Part shown: piece after piece, positions 24,429-33,760 of the stretch
Layout of the letters: the number at the start of each line of letters is the position of its first letter
How positions within the stretch are numbered: the first letter of the stretch is position 1
DNA from: Verrucomicrobiota bacterium
GTDB taxonomy: Bacteria; Verrucomicrobiota; Kiritimatiellia; SS1-B-03-39; UBA6053
NCBI GenBank assembly: GCA_020831625.1
Contig: JAFIGD010000038.1
Coordinates: 1-48,855 of the forward strand
Direction: 5' to 3'
Length of the DNA: 48,855 nt
Program-made: the position numbers and the translations under genes
The notes under the pieces: model-generated
Seen by the model: the letters and a program-made list of their open reading frames with translations, nothing else
What the model was told of the DNA's origin: nothing
Database searches by the model: none

Positions 24429-26486
24429 TCACCTTCCGGAACGCAGCACCGAGACGCCATAGGCCGGAAGGGTCAGTCGCCCTTCCGAAGGTCGTTCGCC
24501 GACAAGCGAATCTCCCTCCGGAACAGCGCCGAGTTCACAGGGCATGTCGGCGTGATTGATCAAAAACAGCAGTTCCCGTCCGTCTCCGTACCGGACCGCG
24601 GCCTCCACATCCTCCGGCAGATCCGGAAGCACCGGCTCCGCGCCGCTCGAACGGACCAGCGCCGGGCCGAATCGTTCCATAAACGCCTCCGTCATTAGCG
24701 TGCCGACATACAAAACCCGGCCTTTTCCCTGCCGGCGGCAGGTAACCGCCGGTTTCCCGGCGGCATGGCGGGCGGTCCACGCGGCCAACACTTCCGTTCC
24801 TTCTTCAGGGGCCAAAATTTCCACCCAGCCCTCGGCGGTATGCTCCCGGTCGTCCCACTTCATCACCCAGGACCGCTGATCCGCACGGTTTTTGCGGCTG
24901 TACTCCTCGACACTGACCCCGGCCAGTTCCCGCAGGAAGCCCGGCGGCGTTTCCGCGATCACGTGATTGTTCGTGTCGCGGGTGGCGCAAATCGCGCCCA
25001 GCACCAGGGTGCCGCCCCGCTCCACAAAATCCCGCAAATGCGGAAGCCAGTCGGGATCCATCACTTCCCAGTGAGGTATGATCAGCATCTTCAGCCCGTC
25101 GAGCACATCCGCAGGATGCACACAACCCGCAGCATAATGCCCGCGGAAAAACCAGCGGTGTATCGCTTCGGCGTGATTGGACAGCGACGGCAGACCCAAA
25201 GGCATCGTGGCCCTCGCTTCCATGGCGTCGTAATCCGCGTACGCCACCCCCACATCCATCCGCACCGAGGTCCCAAGCAGTTCTGGACCCAAAACGGCCA
25301 TTTCCCGGCCGATCCGCTGAATCTCTTCATAACGGCGGCGGGGCACATTATCCTGATCCAACACCCCGCACCAGTACATCTCGGCCCCATACCGGCAGGT
25401 CCGCCAGCGGAAATACAGAATGCTGTCCGTTCCGTGCGCCAGCGAGGCGTAGGTCAGTTTCCGGATCTCGCCGGGCTCTGGATTGTCATGAAAATAGGGT
25501 GCCTGCCCTCCCGGCCCGCTTTGATGCTCGGGAATGATGAAATTCCCGGACCAGGCCCGGGTGCGGTCCAAATTGTAGGCGTGATCCGACGCGCGGCGGG
25601 TCACATCATACGAGAACCCCGGATAGGAGTCATACCCGAGGAAATCCAAATCCCGGATGAAGTCGCCCCGGTAATCGATATGCGGGAAGCATCCGTTGTG
25701 AAAAATAAACCACCGGGGCTGGAACGTGCGCAGTATCTGCACCTGTTCGTGCTGAAAGCGGGTCACCCGCCAACTCAGAAATCGGGCGTAGTCCAATTGC
25801 TGGGTGGGGTTCGGATAGCACGGACGCAGACCCCGCGGCGTGCAAATCTCCTCAAAATCACTATAGGTCAGCGCCCAGAAATTGTTCCCCCAGGCCCGGT
25901 TCAGCGCCTCGATATCCTGACCGTATTTTTCGCGAAGAAACGCGCGGAAATCCTCTTGGGCAGCCCCGCTGTGGTCCTCGGAGAAGTGACAGTGGAATTC
26001 GTTGTCGGTCTGCCAACCGATGACATGGGGGTTTTCAGCGTAATGCTCGGCCAGGGCGCGCGTCACCCGCTGCGAGTACTCGCTGAGCGCGGGATGGCTC
26101 AGGGACATGTGCTGCCGCGAGCCGTGCTGCAGCGGCTGTCCGGCGGCATCCACCGCCAGCGCGTCCGGATGGGCGGCGGAAAGCCAGCGCGGCGGGGCGG
26201 CGGTGGGGGTTCCCAGGATCGTGCGGATCCCGTGCTCCGCGAGTTCGGCAATGGTGTCGTCAAAAATCCGGAAATCAAACTGGCCGGGAGCGGGTTCGAG
26301 CACTTCGGCCGCGAATTCGGCCATGCGCACCACATTGATCCCGGCGGCGCGCATCCGCTCCGCATCCAGACGGCGCGTGTCCGCGTCCCAGTGCTCGGGA
26401 TAATAACACACTCCGAAGAGAAACGAGGACAGCGGAACCGGACGAAGATGACTGGGAGGGCTTTTTTTATACATAATCCGGCGCAT
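24429..26486 (-). CDS. GH42 beta-galactosidase
   Basis: A 685-residue glycoside hydrolase family 42 enzyme, of normal length. The TIM barrel begins with FGVCYYPEHWD. The acid/base is Glu163 in GWQTDNEFHCH. The nucleophile is Glu320 in IIPEHQSGPGG. LAHGTDSILYFRWR closes the barrel. A trimerisation-like Rossmann domain (about 400-610) and a small C-terminal beta domain follow. There is no signal peptide, so it acts on imported galactosides or galacto-oligosaccharides in the cytoplasm. An ATG at 26474 is an equally possible start; no strong ribosome site separates the two. It is convergent with the DUF389 gene. Confidence 0.93.
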   Translation of the reverse strand: MRRIMYKKSPPSHLRPVPLSSFLFGVCYYPEHWDADTRRLDAERMRAAGINVVRMAEFAAEVLEPAPGQFDFRIFDDTIAELAEHGIRTILGTPTAAPPRWLSAAHPDALAVDAAGQPLQHGSRQHMSLSHPALSEYSQRVTRALAEHYAENPHVIGWQTDNEFHCHFSEDHSGAAQEDFRAFLREKYGQDIEALNRAWGNNFWALTYSDFEEICTPRGLRPCYPNPTQQLDYARFLSWRVTRFQHEQVQILRTFQPRWFIFHNGCFPHIDYRGDFIRDLDFLGYDSYPGFSYDVTRRASDHAYNLDRTRAWSGNFIIPEHQSGPGGQAPYFHDNPEPGEIRKLTYASLAHGTDSILYFRWRTCRYGAEMYWCGVLDQDNVPRRRYEEIQRIGREMAVLGPELLGTSVRMDVGVAYADYDAMEARATMPLGLPSLSNHAEAIHRWFFRGHYAAGCVHPADVLDGLKMLIIPHWEVMDPDWLPHLRDFVERGGTLVLGAICATRDTNNHVIAETPPGFLRELAGVSVEEYSRKNRADQRSWVMKWDDREHTAEGWVEILAPEEGTEVLAAWTARHAAGKPAVTCRRQGKGRVLYVGTLMTEAFMERFGPALVRSSGAEPVLPDLPEDVEAAVRYGDGRELLFLINHADMPCELGAVPEGDSLVGERPSEGRLTLPAYGVSVLRSGR

Positions 26487-26576
26487 TCTACACAGCCCGG
26501 CGGCTTCCGCAATCCCTCATTGCCCCCAAATCCCTCTAAAAAGGCGGAGCACCCTCAAAAAAGATTCATCTTGGGA

Positions 26577-26605
26577 TTGACACCGGCGGGCCTTATGACT
26601 AGTTT
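26577..26605 (+). promoter_or_regulatory. Candidate promoter of rplM-rpsI
   Basis: A consensus -35 TTGACA (26577-26582), a 17-base spacer and TAGTTT (26600-26605), 60 bases upstream of the L13 start. AAGGA precedes the ATG as ribosome site. Confidence 0.45.
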
Positions 26606-26664
26606 CCGCCCTCCCTGTCCGGACCCTCGCTGCGGTCACGGCTCACTTTTTAAGGAAAATTGAA

Positions 26665-27093
26665 ATGAAGACAACGTTTCTCAAAGATTCAGAACTGGAC
26701 CGCAAATGGCACGTGGTTGACGCCGCCGGCAAACCGGTCGGCCGCCTGGCGACCGAAATCGCCCAGATTCTGCGCGGCAAACACAAACCCTCCTACGCCC
26801 CGCACGTGGACAACGGCGATTTTGTGATTGTCGTCAACGCCGCCAAGGTTCACCTGTCCGGCAACAAAGAAGAACAGAAAATTTACAAGCACTACACCGG
26901 TTACGCCAACGGGCTCAAGGAATTCACCGCCGCGTTTATTCGCGAGCGCAATCCCGAGCGCATTGTCCGCCAGGCGGTCTGGGGCATGATTCCCCGCACC
27001 CGTCAGGGCCGTCAGGTGATCCGCCGCCTCAAGGTTTTCGCCGGTCCCGAACACACTCACCAGGCCCAACAGCCCCAAGCTCTCGAAGTCTAA
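26665..27093 (+). CDS. rplM: 50S ribosomal protein L13
   Basis: A 142-residue protein with the L13 pattern: WHVVDAAGKPVGRLATEIAQILRGKHKPSYAPHVDNGDFVIVVNA is seen in order, then KHYTGYANGLK and RAVWGMIP-type VWGMIPRT, then LKVFAGPEHTHQAQQP. It binds 23S rRNA early in large-subunit assembly. It is followed after 19 bases by rpsI, the universal L13-S9 operon order. Confidence 0.98.
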   Translation: MKTTFLKDSELDRKWHVVDAAGKPVGRLATEIAQILRGKHKPSYAPHVDNGDFVIVVNAAKVHLSGNKEEQKIYKHYTGYANGLKEFTAAFIRERNPERIVRQAVWGMIPRTRQGRQVIRRLKVFAGPEHTHQAQQPQALEV

Positions 27094-27112
27094 TTAAGGA
27101 ACCCTATCCTCC

Positions 27113-27511
27113 ATGGCTACTGCAACCACTGAATTTATCGCCACCGGACGCCGCAAAACCGCGGTCGCCCGTGTCCGCCTCACCCCCGGTGTGGGCAAAG
27201 TTTTCGTAAACGGCAAAGAGTTCTCAATTTATTTTGCGGATGAATCCCTCCGCAGCTACATCGAACAGCCCCTTGAACTCCTGGATGCCAAAGACAAATT
27301 CGACATTCAGGCCCGCCTCGACGGCGGCGGGATCGCCGGCCAGGCCGGTGCCCTGCGTCACGGCATCTCCCGCGCTCTGGTGGAGGCCGACGGCGAAAAC
27401 CGCGAGGTCCTCAAAGCCAACGGCTGCCTCACCCGTGACGGACGCATGAAAGAGCGGAAAAAGCCCGGTCAGCCCGGCGCACGCAAACGCTTCCAGTTCT
27501 CCAAGCGTTAA
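27113..27511 (+). CDS. rpsI: 30S ribosomal protein S9
   Basis: A 132-residue protein with S9 hallmarks: FIATGRRKTAVARVRLTPG at the start, then GGGIAGQAGALRHGISRAL, and the tail RKKPGQPGARKRFQFSKR, whose C-terminal Lys-Arg reaches the P-site tRNA. Second gene of the rplM operon, with a strong terminator just downstream. Confidence 0.98.
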   Translation: MATATTEFIATGRRKTAVARVRLTPGVGKVFVNGKEFSIYFADESLRSYIEQPLELLDAKDKFDIQARLDGGGIAGQAGALRHGISRALVEADGENREVLKANGCLTRDGRMKERKKPGQPGARKRFQFSKR

Positions 27512-27530
27512 TCGCAGGGAAGCGTATCAA

Positions 27531-27561
27531 AAAAACCTCCGGTTCCCCGGAGGTTTTTTTT
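27531..27561 (+). terminator. Rho-independent terminator after rpsI
   Basis: An 11-base stem AAAACCTCCGG / CCGGAGGTTTT with a TTCC loop (27543-27546), followed by further T residues (T8 at 27554-27561). It lies 20 bases after the S9 stop. Confidence 0.93.
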
Positions 27562-27588
27562 GTGACCTCATCTCTGACAACATCAGGG

Positions 27589-28830
27589 CTAAAACGGAAA
27601 GACCACCTGAACATTCCCCCCGCCGAACGCGGCGCGGTGCAGACGCGCGGACAACAGAAGCGTCAAATGCGCGCCGGTCTCCTCACGCAGTTCCCACCGC
27701 CAGGCGGGCGCGAACTTGCCGTAAATGTCCGCCTCGCTCCAATCCTCCTCGGATGCGCCTGCGCGCGGACCCAGTTGATCAATCTCATGATACCCCAGAA
27801 ACAGCGAAGGAATAAACGTCACCCGGTCGCGCATGGGAATTTCCCGCCCCCAATACAACGTGGCTTCCCGGCGGTCCTCCTCGCTGTCCAGGATTGAATC
27901 CGACAGTCCGGTCCACGCCTCCCGGAACGAAAGCCGCCGGAGACCGGTCCATTGCGAAAACCCGTCGGCGCAGGACCAGCGCAACTCGGCGGTCGCGCCA
28001 CGATACTCCCGGTCAAACTCAAAATCCGTCACCAGAGCCTCGAACAAATCCTGACGGCGGCGCTGGCCGCCCAGGCCCTCCGCATATACCTCCAGAACGA
28101 CATCCTCTGTCAATTGAAGCTCCACACTGCCGCCCGCCGACCGCGCCCGGTTTTTTGAAAGCAGGCCCGCTTCCGCATCGCGCAGCACCGTCCGATTATC
28201 CACCTGAAAAAAACCCTTCAGCATCACCCGCTCGGTCAACCGGCGCTCCCCCCGCATAAACACGGAGTAGGGGCGGGGCTCATAAACAGCGGTTTCGCTC
28301 TTGCGGTTGAAAATCATATCCGGCATCACCCACACAAAACGGAACATGCCGGCCCCGGGATCTCTCCAGGCGAGATCCATATGCGTGTCGATGGAGTCCT
28401 TCTCCGCGACCACATCGCCCCAGTACGACAACCGCCATTGACCCAGTTCCACGCCCAGCCCGATCAGGTTCCAGTCAAAACGTCCGTCAAAATCCTCATC
28501 CCGCCGGAAGCGGTATCCCGAATACAGTGGCCCGTCCAAAGGAATATGCGCCGTCGCCTCAATCCGGGTGTAAAAGTCATTGCGGGAAATACTCCCCGAG
28601 GTTCCCTGCAACACCTTGTCCGGCACCGGCCGCAGCCGCCCCAGATACGGCATCGGCTGATAGCTCAACCGGTGCAGAAACGACATCCCGTCATACGCAT
28701 ACGGTCTCCCGTTCAGCTGATCCCGCCGAAACGGCGTGGGTTCGTAGGGGTGCAGCATCTGCGCCCAGATCGGGATCGCAAGAAAGCCGGCCAAAACAAA
28801 AAAAGAGGAAAGGCGATACATGCTTTTCAC
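27589..28830 (-). CDS. Probable outer-membrane beta-barrel protein
   Basis: A 413-residue protein with a signal peptide (YRLSSFFVLAGFLAIPIWAQ). The mature part alternates amphipathic strands rich in Tyr, Trp and Arg (WRLSYWGDVVAEKDSIDTHM, FRFVWVMPDMIF) and ends in VQVVFPF, a C-terminal Phe as expected for a barrel recognised by the BAM machinery. I do not recognise a named family; a porin-like role is inference. A second ATG three codons in (28821) is possible. It is convergent with the rplM operon. Confidence 0.65.
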   Translation of the reverse strand: MKSMYRLSSFFVLAGFLAIPIWAQMLHPYEPTPFRRDQLNGRPYAYDGMSFLHRLSYQPMPYLGRLRPVPDKVLQGTSGSISRNDFYTRIEATAHIPLDGPLYSGYRFRRDEDFDGRFDWNLIGLGVELGQWRLSYWGDVVAEKDSIDTHMDLAWRDPGAGMFRFVWVMPDMIFNRKSETAVYEPRPYSVFMRGERRLTERVMLKGFFQVDNRTVLRDAEAGLLSKNRARSAGGSVELQLTEDVVLEVYAEGLGGQRRRQDLFEALVTDFEFDREYRGATAELRWSCADGFSQWTGLRRLSFREAWTGLSDSILDSEEDRREATLYWGREIPMRDRVTFIPSLFLGYHEIDQLGPRAGASEEDWSEADIYGKFAPAWRWELREETGAHLTLLLSARLHRAAFGGGNVQVVFPF

Positions 28831-28881
28831 TCTAACAGGAAAAAAGAAAAAATCTTCTTAAAACCACAGTTCCTTGAAAAA

Positions 28882-30768
28882 TCAGGCCCCGTGGCGATGA
28901 CCTTCCCGACCCGTGGCCTCCGTGTCGGGAGGCTGGAGGTCTTTTGGATCCGCCCGGGCCACCACCTCTTTCCACGTCTCCCCCCGCGGAGCGCGATAGG
29001 TGTCGTCACGCCCCTTCGCCAAGAGATCAATGGAGAAAAGCCGGGGATCAATCTGTTCGCTCCAGGTGGAGAGCAGACGTACCCGCACTCCGGTGCCGCT
29101 CGTGTGAAGCGGAACCTCCAAAAGGCGTTTTCGATTGTCGCGCAACTCGTAAACCGTCGTCCATTCACCGCCCCGGTCGATTTGGATATCGAGATCGCGC
29201 ACCAGTTCGCCGGGAAGGGCGTGGACTCTTGCCGGCTGGGGATACTCACAGGCCATGCGTTTGGAATGACTTAGATTGCTGTCGAGAACCAGCCGGAGTC
29301 CGGGCAGGTCCTGTTCGCGCAACCAGCGGAACGAAACCGCCCCGCCCGCCTCGCAGGTCCAGGCGTGCTTTTCGTTTTCCCGGTCGCGCTCCCACCCGTC
29401 GTGCAGTGCCTCGGCGTTCTCGCCGTCGGCAGAAAGCCGCGCATCGAACCAGCAGGCGTCGGGCGCGCGCGACTTGCCGGGAAGCCAGCAGTCGTCGTCC
29501 ATCAGTTGCTGCTGCAATTCGGAAAGGTGACGGGCGTGAAGTTGCCGCGGGGTGACCCCGTGGCGCGCGCAGAGAGCGGCGGCGGTGCCGGCGGCCTGCC
29601 CCAGCACCGCGCAGGTCGCCATCACCCGGGTGGAGGACATCGCCGAGTGGGTGGCGGAAATGTTCCGTCCCGCCATCAACAAATTTTCGGTGTCCACCGA
29701 GTAGAGACAGCGGAAGGGAATGCCGTACGGCGAGGGGGCGGGATGAAAAATCGTGGGACTGCCCGGAAAGAGCAGCCCGGCGGGATGATGATCGTCCATA
29801 CTCCAGCCGCCGTATCCGACCACATCGTCAAAGATTCCGCCCGAAGTGATGTCGTGCTGGGTGAGAATATGATCACCGATCATGCGGCGGTTTTCCCGTT
29901 TACCGGGCAGGCTGCCCAGAAAGTGAAGCGCCCAGTTTTCCGCCTGCTCCCGTTCAGGGGCGCGGTTTTTAATGTAGTCCCAGACGCCGTAGGCGACGCG
30001 GACCAGATCGTCGCGGATGACCTCTGCATCGGTGAGCGTGTCCAAATGACCGCCCAGCTCCAGCCACCAGAAGTTTTCGGCATGAACACCCCGGATGCGT
30101 CGGGGCAGATCCTCCGGACTTTCGAAACGATAGGCCCACTCTGGGGCGGTGAAGGGCTGCGGACGGTCGGTTTTATGAACCTGAATCAGCAGCGTATTGC
30201 CCATGGTTCTCTCGTCGCCGACACCGGGAGCGATTCCTTCGCCGAATTCTTCTCGCGCTTCCCGCCCGATGCGGTGGAGGGCTCCGACTGCGGCCGCGAG
30301 AATACTGTCCCCGGAACAGTCAATAAATACGTCCGCCTCAATCGTGAGCCGGGTCTGCGAGGTGAGCTGCCAGGCGCGCAGGCGGGTGACGCGGCCGTCC
30401 TCCCGGTCGGCATCCAGACAGGTCGTGTTGAGCAACAGCGTTAAATTCGGTTGATGCACCGCGTGGGACCAAAGCACGGAATCCCAGACAAAGAAATTTC
30501 TGTCGGCGTTTCGGTAAAGGTTTTCCAGTTGCAGCTCCTCCAGGATGCCGGTCTCTTTGTTGTGATTCCCGTGGGCGCCGCAAATCCACATGCGCACCTC
30601 TGAGGAGGCGTTGCCGCCCAGTACGGGACGGTCATGCACCAGGATGGTTTTCGCGCCGGTGCGCGCCGAGGCGACCGCGGCGCAGAGACCGGACATGCCG
30701 CCTCCCACCACACAGACCGTGCTGTGAAGTTGATCCCCGCGAATATCCGGTTTTGTAAATTCTTTCAT
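28882..30768 (-). CDS. FAD-dependent oxidoreductase
   Basis: A 628-residue flavoprotein of the FAD_oxidored group. It starts with the dinucleotide-binding loop VGGGMSGLCAAVASARTGAK (Gly22-Gly27 region) and has VLGGNASSEVRMWICGAHG, IDCSGDSILAAAVGALHRIG and, late, LLMAGRNISATHSAMSSTRVMATCAVLGQAAGTA as FAD-binding end. About 150 residues at the C-terminus form an added beta domain. There is no signal peptide. Such proteins are often found in polysaccharide-use loci of PVC and Bacteroidota bacteria, but their substrates are mostly unknown. It is divergent from a LacI-type regulator with a dyad operator between them, so it is the likely regulated target. Confidence 0.85.
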   Translation of the reverse strand: MKEFTKPDIRGDQLHSTVCVVGGGMSGLCAAVASARTGAKTILVHDRPVLGGNASSEVRMWICGAHGNHNKETGILEELQLENLYRNADRNFFVWDSVLWSHAVHQPNLTLLLNTTCLDADREDGRVTRLRAWQLTSQTRLTIEADVFIDCSGDSILAAAVGALHRIGREAREEFGEGIAPGVGDERTMGNTLLIQVHKTDRPQPFTAPEWAYRFESPEDLPRRIRGVHAENFWWLELGGHLDTLTDAEVIRDDLVRVAYGVWDYIKNRAPEREQAENWALHFLGSLPGKRENRRMIGDHILTQHDITSGGIFDDVVGYGGWSMDDHHPAGLLFPGSPTIFHPAPSPYGIPFRCLYSVDTENLLMAGRNISATHSAMSSTRVMATCAVLGQAAGTAAALCARHGVTPRQLHARHLSELQQQLMDDDCWLPGKSRAPDACWFDARLSADGENAEALHDGWERDRENEKHAWTCEAGGAVSFRWLREQDLPGLRLVLDSNLSHSKRMACEYPQPARVHALPGELVRDLDIQIDRGGEWTTVYELRDNRKRLLEVPLHTSGTGVRVRLLSTWSEQIDPRLFSIDLLAKGRDDTYRAPRGETWKEVVARADPKDLQPPDTEATGREGHRHGA

Positions 30769-30815
30769 TCCCCCATCCTAACACGAAATCGAATGCCCGA
30801 TCAAAGCAAGGTTTG

Positions 30816-30831
30816 ACTTTAACAGTAAAGT
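30816..30831. promoter_or_regulatory. Operator candidate ACTTTA-ACAG-TAAAGT
   Basis: A perfect six-base dyad with a four-base spacer in the 80-base gap between the FAD oxidoreductase and the LacI-type regulator. It overlaps TTGACT (30813-30818), a possible -35 element of the regulator gene. Position and symmetry fit a LacI-family operator serving both promoters. Confidence 0.55.
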
Positions 30832-30848
30832 TTATCAACGTGTCGGCT

Positions 30849-31874
30849 GTGAAAACGAGTGTCACCATGAAAAGTTTGGCTGGGGAACTGGGATTGAGCG
30901 TGCAGTCAGTCTCCCTCGCCCTGGGCGGACGGCGGGGCGTGAGCGAGGCGACCCGGGAGCGGGTGCGGGCCCACGCGGCGGCGCGGGGCTATCGTCCTGA
31001 TGCGGGACTAAGGGCTCTGGCGGACTACCGCACCCGGGGCCGCCAGGCCTCCACCCGCTGGAACCGGGTGGCGCTGTTGCACAACTGGCATGCCGAACGG
31101 GCGATAACGGCGGATTCCTTTTATAGTCAGTGGTACAGCCACTTGGATGAGGCGGCGGCGGAGCGGGGGATCCGCATTGAACTCCACTGGGTCGGCGCAC
31201 AGAACGAACGCGCCGATGCGGTTTTCCGTTTGCTGCGGAACCGGGGCATTACCGGTGTCTTTCTCGCACCGCCGGGACTGACACCCGATCCGCTTGCCGT
31301 TCCGGTTCCCGTTGAAGACATTCAAATCGTGACCTTCGGTCCCGAGCATCTCTATCCAGCCTTTCACACGGTGCAGTTTGATTATTACGAAAACCTGCGT
31401 ATCGCCTGGCGGATCCTGCGGCGGAGGGGACACTCGCGCATCGGTCTGGTCTATGCTCAAAATCAAGGCTGGCGAACAGGGCACGCCTGGAAGGCCGCCT
31501 ATCACGTGGAAAAAACCCTGGCCGGCGTTCCGCCCGGGGATCAGCTGCCCCTGGAACTGGACGGGGGCAGTGAAGTCCAGCAGAAAAAACAGTACCGGGC
31601 ATGGCTTCGGAACGGAAAATACGATGCCGTCATCAGCAGCATGCGCCAGGTGCCGGCGTGGGCTCCCGCCGGCCGGAACTCTCCGGAAACCGCCCTCTTC
31701 AATGTCGCCGGTTCAGGGCGACAGGGGATCGACCTGAATTTGCAACAGATGGGTCAAACTGCCATGGAACTCTTGTATTTGGAACTTCAACGCTCCCTCA
31801 TCAACGCGAGGTCCCTCCCTTTCAGGGTCCACATCCCCGGCAAATGGGTGGAGGCGGTGAAAACACCCGACTAA
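30849..31874 (+). CDS. LacI-family transcriptional regulator
   Basis: A 341-residue regulator. The helix-turn-helix is at the N-terminus (MKSLAGELGLSVQSVSLALGG, followed by RGVSEATRERVRAHAAARGY). The ligand domain follows from about residue 60 (VALLHNWHAERAITADSFYSQ and IAWRILRRRGHSRIGLVYAQ). The GTG at 30849 is chosen because it puts the normal five or six residues before the HTH and leaves the upstream dyad outside the gene; an open frame extends to a TTG at 30813. The effector is probably a sugar (family knowledge). It is divergent from the FAD oxidoreductase. Confidence 0.88.
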   Translation: MKTSVTMKSLAGELGLSVQSVSLALGGRRGVSEATRERVRAHAAARGYRPDAGLRALADYRTRGRQASTRWNRVALLHNWHAERAITADSFYSQWYSHLDEAAAERGIRIELHWVGAQNERADAVFRLLRNRGITGVFLAPPGLTPDPLAVPVPVEDIQIVTFGPEHLYPAFHTVQFDYYENLRIAWRILRRRGHSRIGLVYAQNQGWRTGHAWKAAYHVEKTLAGVPPGDQLPLELDGGSEVQQKKQYRAWLRNGKYDAVISSMRQVPAWAPAGRNSPETALFNVAGSGRQGIDLNLQQMGQTAMELLYLELQRSLINARSLPFRVHIPGKWVEAVKTPD

Positions 31875-31941
31875 GTGCCGCGGCTGAAATCTGAAATCAA
31901 ATATTGCCGTATCCGCCGGACTGTGGGATGATACCCCTTCT

Positions 31942-32337
31942 ATGAGCACGATCTTCACCAAAATCATCCGCGGCGAGATTCCCAGCGCCAAACTGTTTGA
32001 AAACGACAGATGGCTGGCCTTCCTGGATGTCCGCCCCATCGCCCGGGGACACGCCCTCCTGATTCCCAAGCAGGAAACCGACTACATCTTTGATCTGGAG
32101 GAGGACCTTCTCTCCGACATGCTGCCCGTGGCCAGGCCGATCGCCAAAGCGATTGAGGCCGCCGTTCCCTGCCAACGCGTCGGCCTCATGGTCGCCGGCC
32201 TCGAGGTCCCCCACTGCCATCTACACCTCGTCCCCATCCAGTCGGTCGGAGACCTCAATTTCGCCAACGCCGCACCCGCCGACCCTCAGGATCTGCAGGA
32301 ACTCGCCGCGAAAATCCGCGAACACCTCGCCTCTTAA
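31942..32337 (+). CDS. HIT-family nucleotide hydrolase/transferase
   Basis: A 131-residue protein with the histidine triad HCHLHLVPI near residue 92 and the N-terminal pattern IFTKIIRGEIPSAKLFENDRWLAFLDVRPIARGHALLIPK. This is the Hint branch that hydrolyses purine nucleoside phosphoramidates. It is followed after 25 bases by the beta-CASP gene on the same strand. Confidence 0.95.
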   Translation: MSTIFTKIIRGEIPSAKLFENDRWLAFLDVRPIARGHALLIPKQETDYIFDLEEDLLSDMLPVARPIAKAIEAAVPCQRVGLMVAGLEVPHCHLHLVPIQSVGDLNFANAAPADPQDLQELAAKIREHLAS

Positions 32338-32362
32338 CCGAACCCCTACCAGGAGACACACC

Positions 32363-33760
32363 ATGCACCTCACCTTCCTCGGCGCCGCCGGCAACGTCAC
32401 CGGTTCCTCCACCCTCCTCGAAACCGGTTCCGCCCGCATTCTCATCGACTGCGGATTCGTGCAGGAACGCAAATTTCAGGACCGCAACTGGGAACCCTTT
32501 CCGGTCGATCCCTCCAGCCTGGATGTGGTGCTGCTCACCCATGCCCATCTCGACCACTGTGGTCTGCTGCCCCGTCTGGTCGCTCAGGGCTTCAAAGGAA
32601 GCATCCTCGGCACCGCCGCCACCTGCGACATCGCCGCCATCATTCTGCGTGACAGCGCCCGCATCCAGCAGGAAGACCTCAAACAGAAGCAAAAACGCCA
32701 CCAGCGGGAAGGCCGTGAGCCCAAACATCCCTACACGCCTCTGTACGATCCTGACGACGCCGAAGACGCCATCCAACAGTTCAGCCCGGTTTCCTTCGAG
32801 AAATCCACGGAAATCGCCCCCGGCATCCGTGCCGTCTGGTACGAGGCCGGTCACATCCTCGGAGCCGCCAGCATCCGCCTCGAAATCGAGGAAAGCGGAG
32901 AAACCAAGTCGATCCTCTTCTCGGGGGATGTGGGCCGCAAAGACATGCCCCTCATACGCGACCCGGTGATTCCGCACGGCGCGGAAACCCTGATCCTCGA
33001 ATCCACCTACGGCGACCGGGACCATGATATGCACGAGGCCATTTCGGATCAGTTGGCCCGGGTCATCAACGAAACCCACGCGGCCGGTGGCAACCTGATC
33101 ATTCCCAGCTTCGCGGTGGAACGCGCCCAGGACCTTCTCTTTCACTTCACCCGGCTCCTGCGCGCCAAACGCATTCCGCCCACCATGGTCTTCATGGACA
33201 GTCCCATGGCCGTCCGCGTCACCGAAATTTTTATGAAACATAAAAACCTTTTCGACGCCAAAACCCGGGCCATGCTGGATCAGGGCGTGAACCCCTGCGA
33301 CTTCCCGGATTTGAAAATGACCCGCACCCGCGAACAGTCCAAAGCCATCAATCAGATCCGCGGCACCATCTGCGTCATCGCCGGCAGCGGCATGTGCACC
33401 GGCGGACGCATCAAGCACCACCTGCTGTCCAATCTCGCCCGCCCCGAAAGCACCGTCCTGTTCGTGGGCTACCAGGCCGAAGGCACCCTCGGACGCATCA
33501 TCCTCCGCAAACCGGAAAAAATCCGCGTGCTCGGACAGGAACTCGAACTCAAAGCGCGCATCGAGCAAATCAACGGCTTCAGCGGCCATGCCGACCGCGG
33601 CGAACTACAAACCTGGATGGAGGCCCTCGACCCCAAACCCGAACGGATCTTCCTCAACCACGGCGAAGCCACCGTCGCCCAAACCTTCGCCGAGTCCCTC
33701 AACAAAAAAACCGGAATCCCCACCGAGGTGGCGGAGTATCAGAAGCGGCTGTCACTCTGA
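32363..33760 (+). CDS. Metallo-beta-lactamase / beta-CASP RNase
   Basis: A 465-residue protein. The metallo-beta-lactamase motif HAHLDHCG is near residue 60. ESTYGDRDHD starts the beta-CASP insertion, and SGMCTGGRIKHHL plus GFSGHADRGELQTW and LNHGE form the RMMBL end with its zinc and substrate ligands. Bacterial members are RNA nucleases similar to CPSF-73 and Thermus TTHA0252. AGGAG eight bases upstream fixes ATG 32363, although the frame is open back into the HIT gene. It is convergent with the secretin-N-like gene and overlaps it by nine bases. Confidence 0.93.
   Translation: MHLTFLGAAGNVTGSSTLLETGSARILIDCGFVQERKFQDRNWEPFPVDPSSLDVVLLTHAHLDHCGLLPRLVAQGFKGSILGTAATCDIAAIILRDSARIQQEDLKQKQKRHQREGREPKHPYTPLYDPDDAEDAIQQFSPVSFEKSTEIAPGIRAVWYEAGHILGAASIRLEIEESGETKSILFSGDVGRKDMPLIRDPVIPHGAETLILESTYGDRDHDMHEAISDQLARVINETHAAGGNLIIPSFAVERAQDLLFHFTRLLRAKRIPPTMVFMDSPMAVRVTEIFMKHKNLFDAKTRAMLDQGVNPCDFPDLKMTRTREQSKAINQIRGTICVIAGSGMCTGGRIKHHLLSNLARPESTVLFVGYQAEGTLGRIILRKPEKIRVLGQELELKARIEQINGFSGHADRGELQTWMEALDPKPERIFLNHGEATVAQTFAESLNKKTGIPTEVAEYQKRLSL

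Noticed and set aside
24765-26663. 632-codon open frame on the plus strand
   Set aside because: Antisense to the GH42 gene, whose catalytic motifs are intact; the translated product is His/Arg/Pro-rich with no domain.
32090-32362. Upstream extension of the beta-CASP frame
   Set aside because: It overlaps the HIT gene in another frame; AGGAG before 32363 marks the real start.
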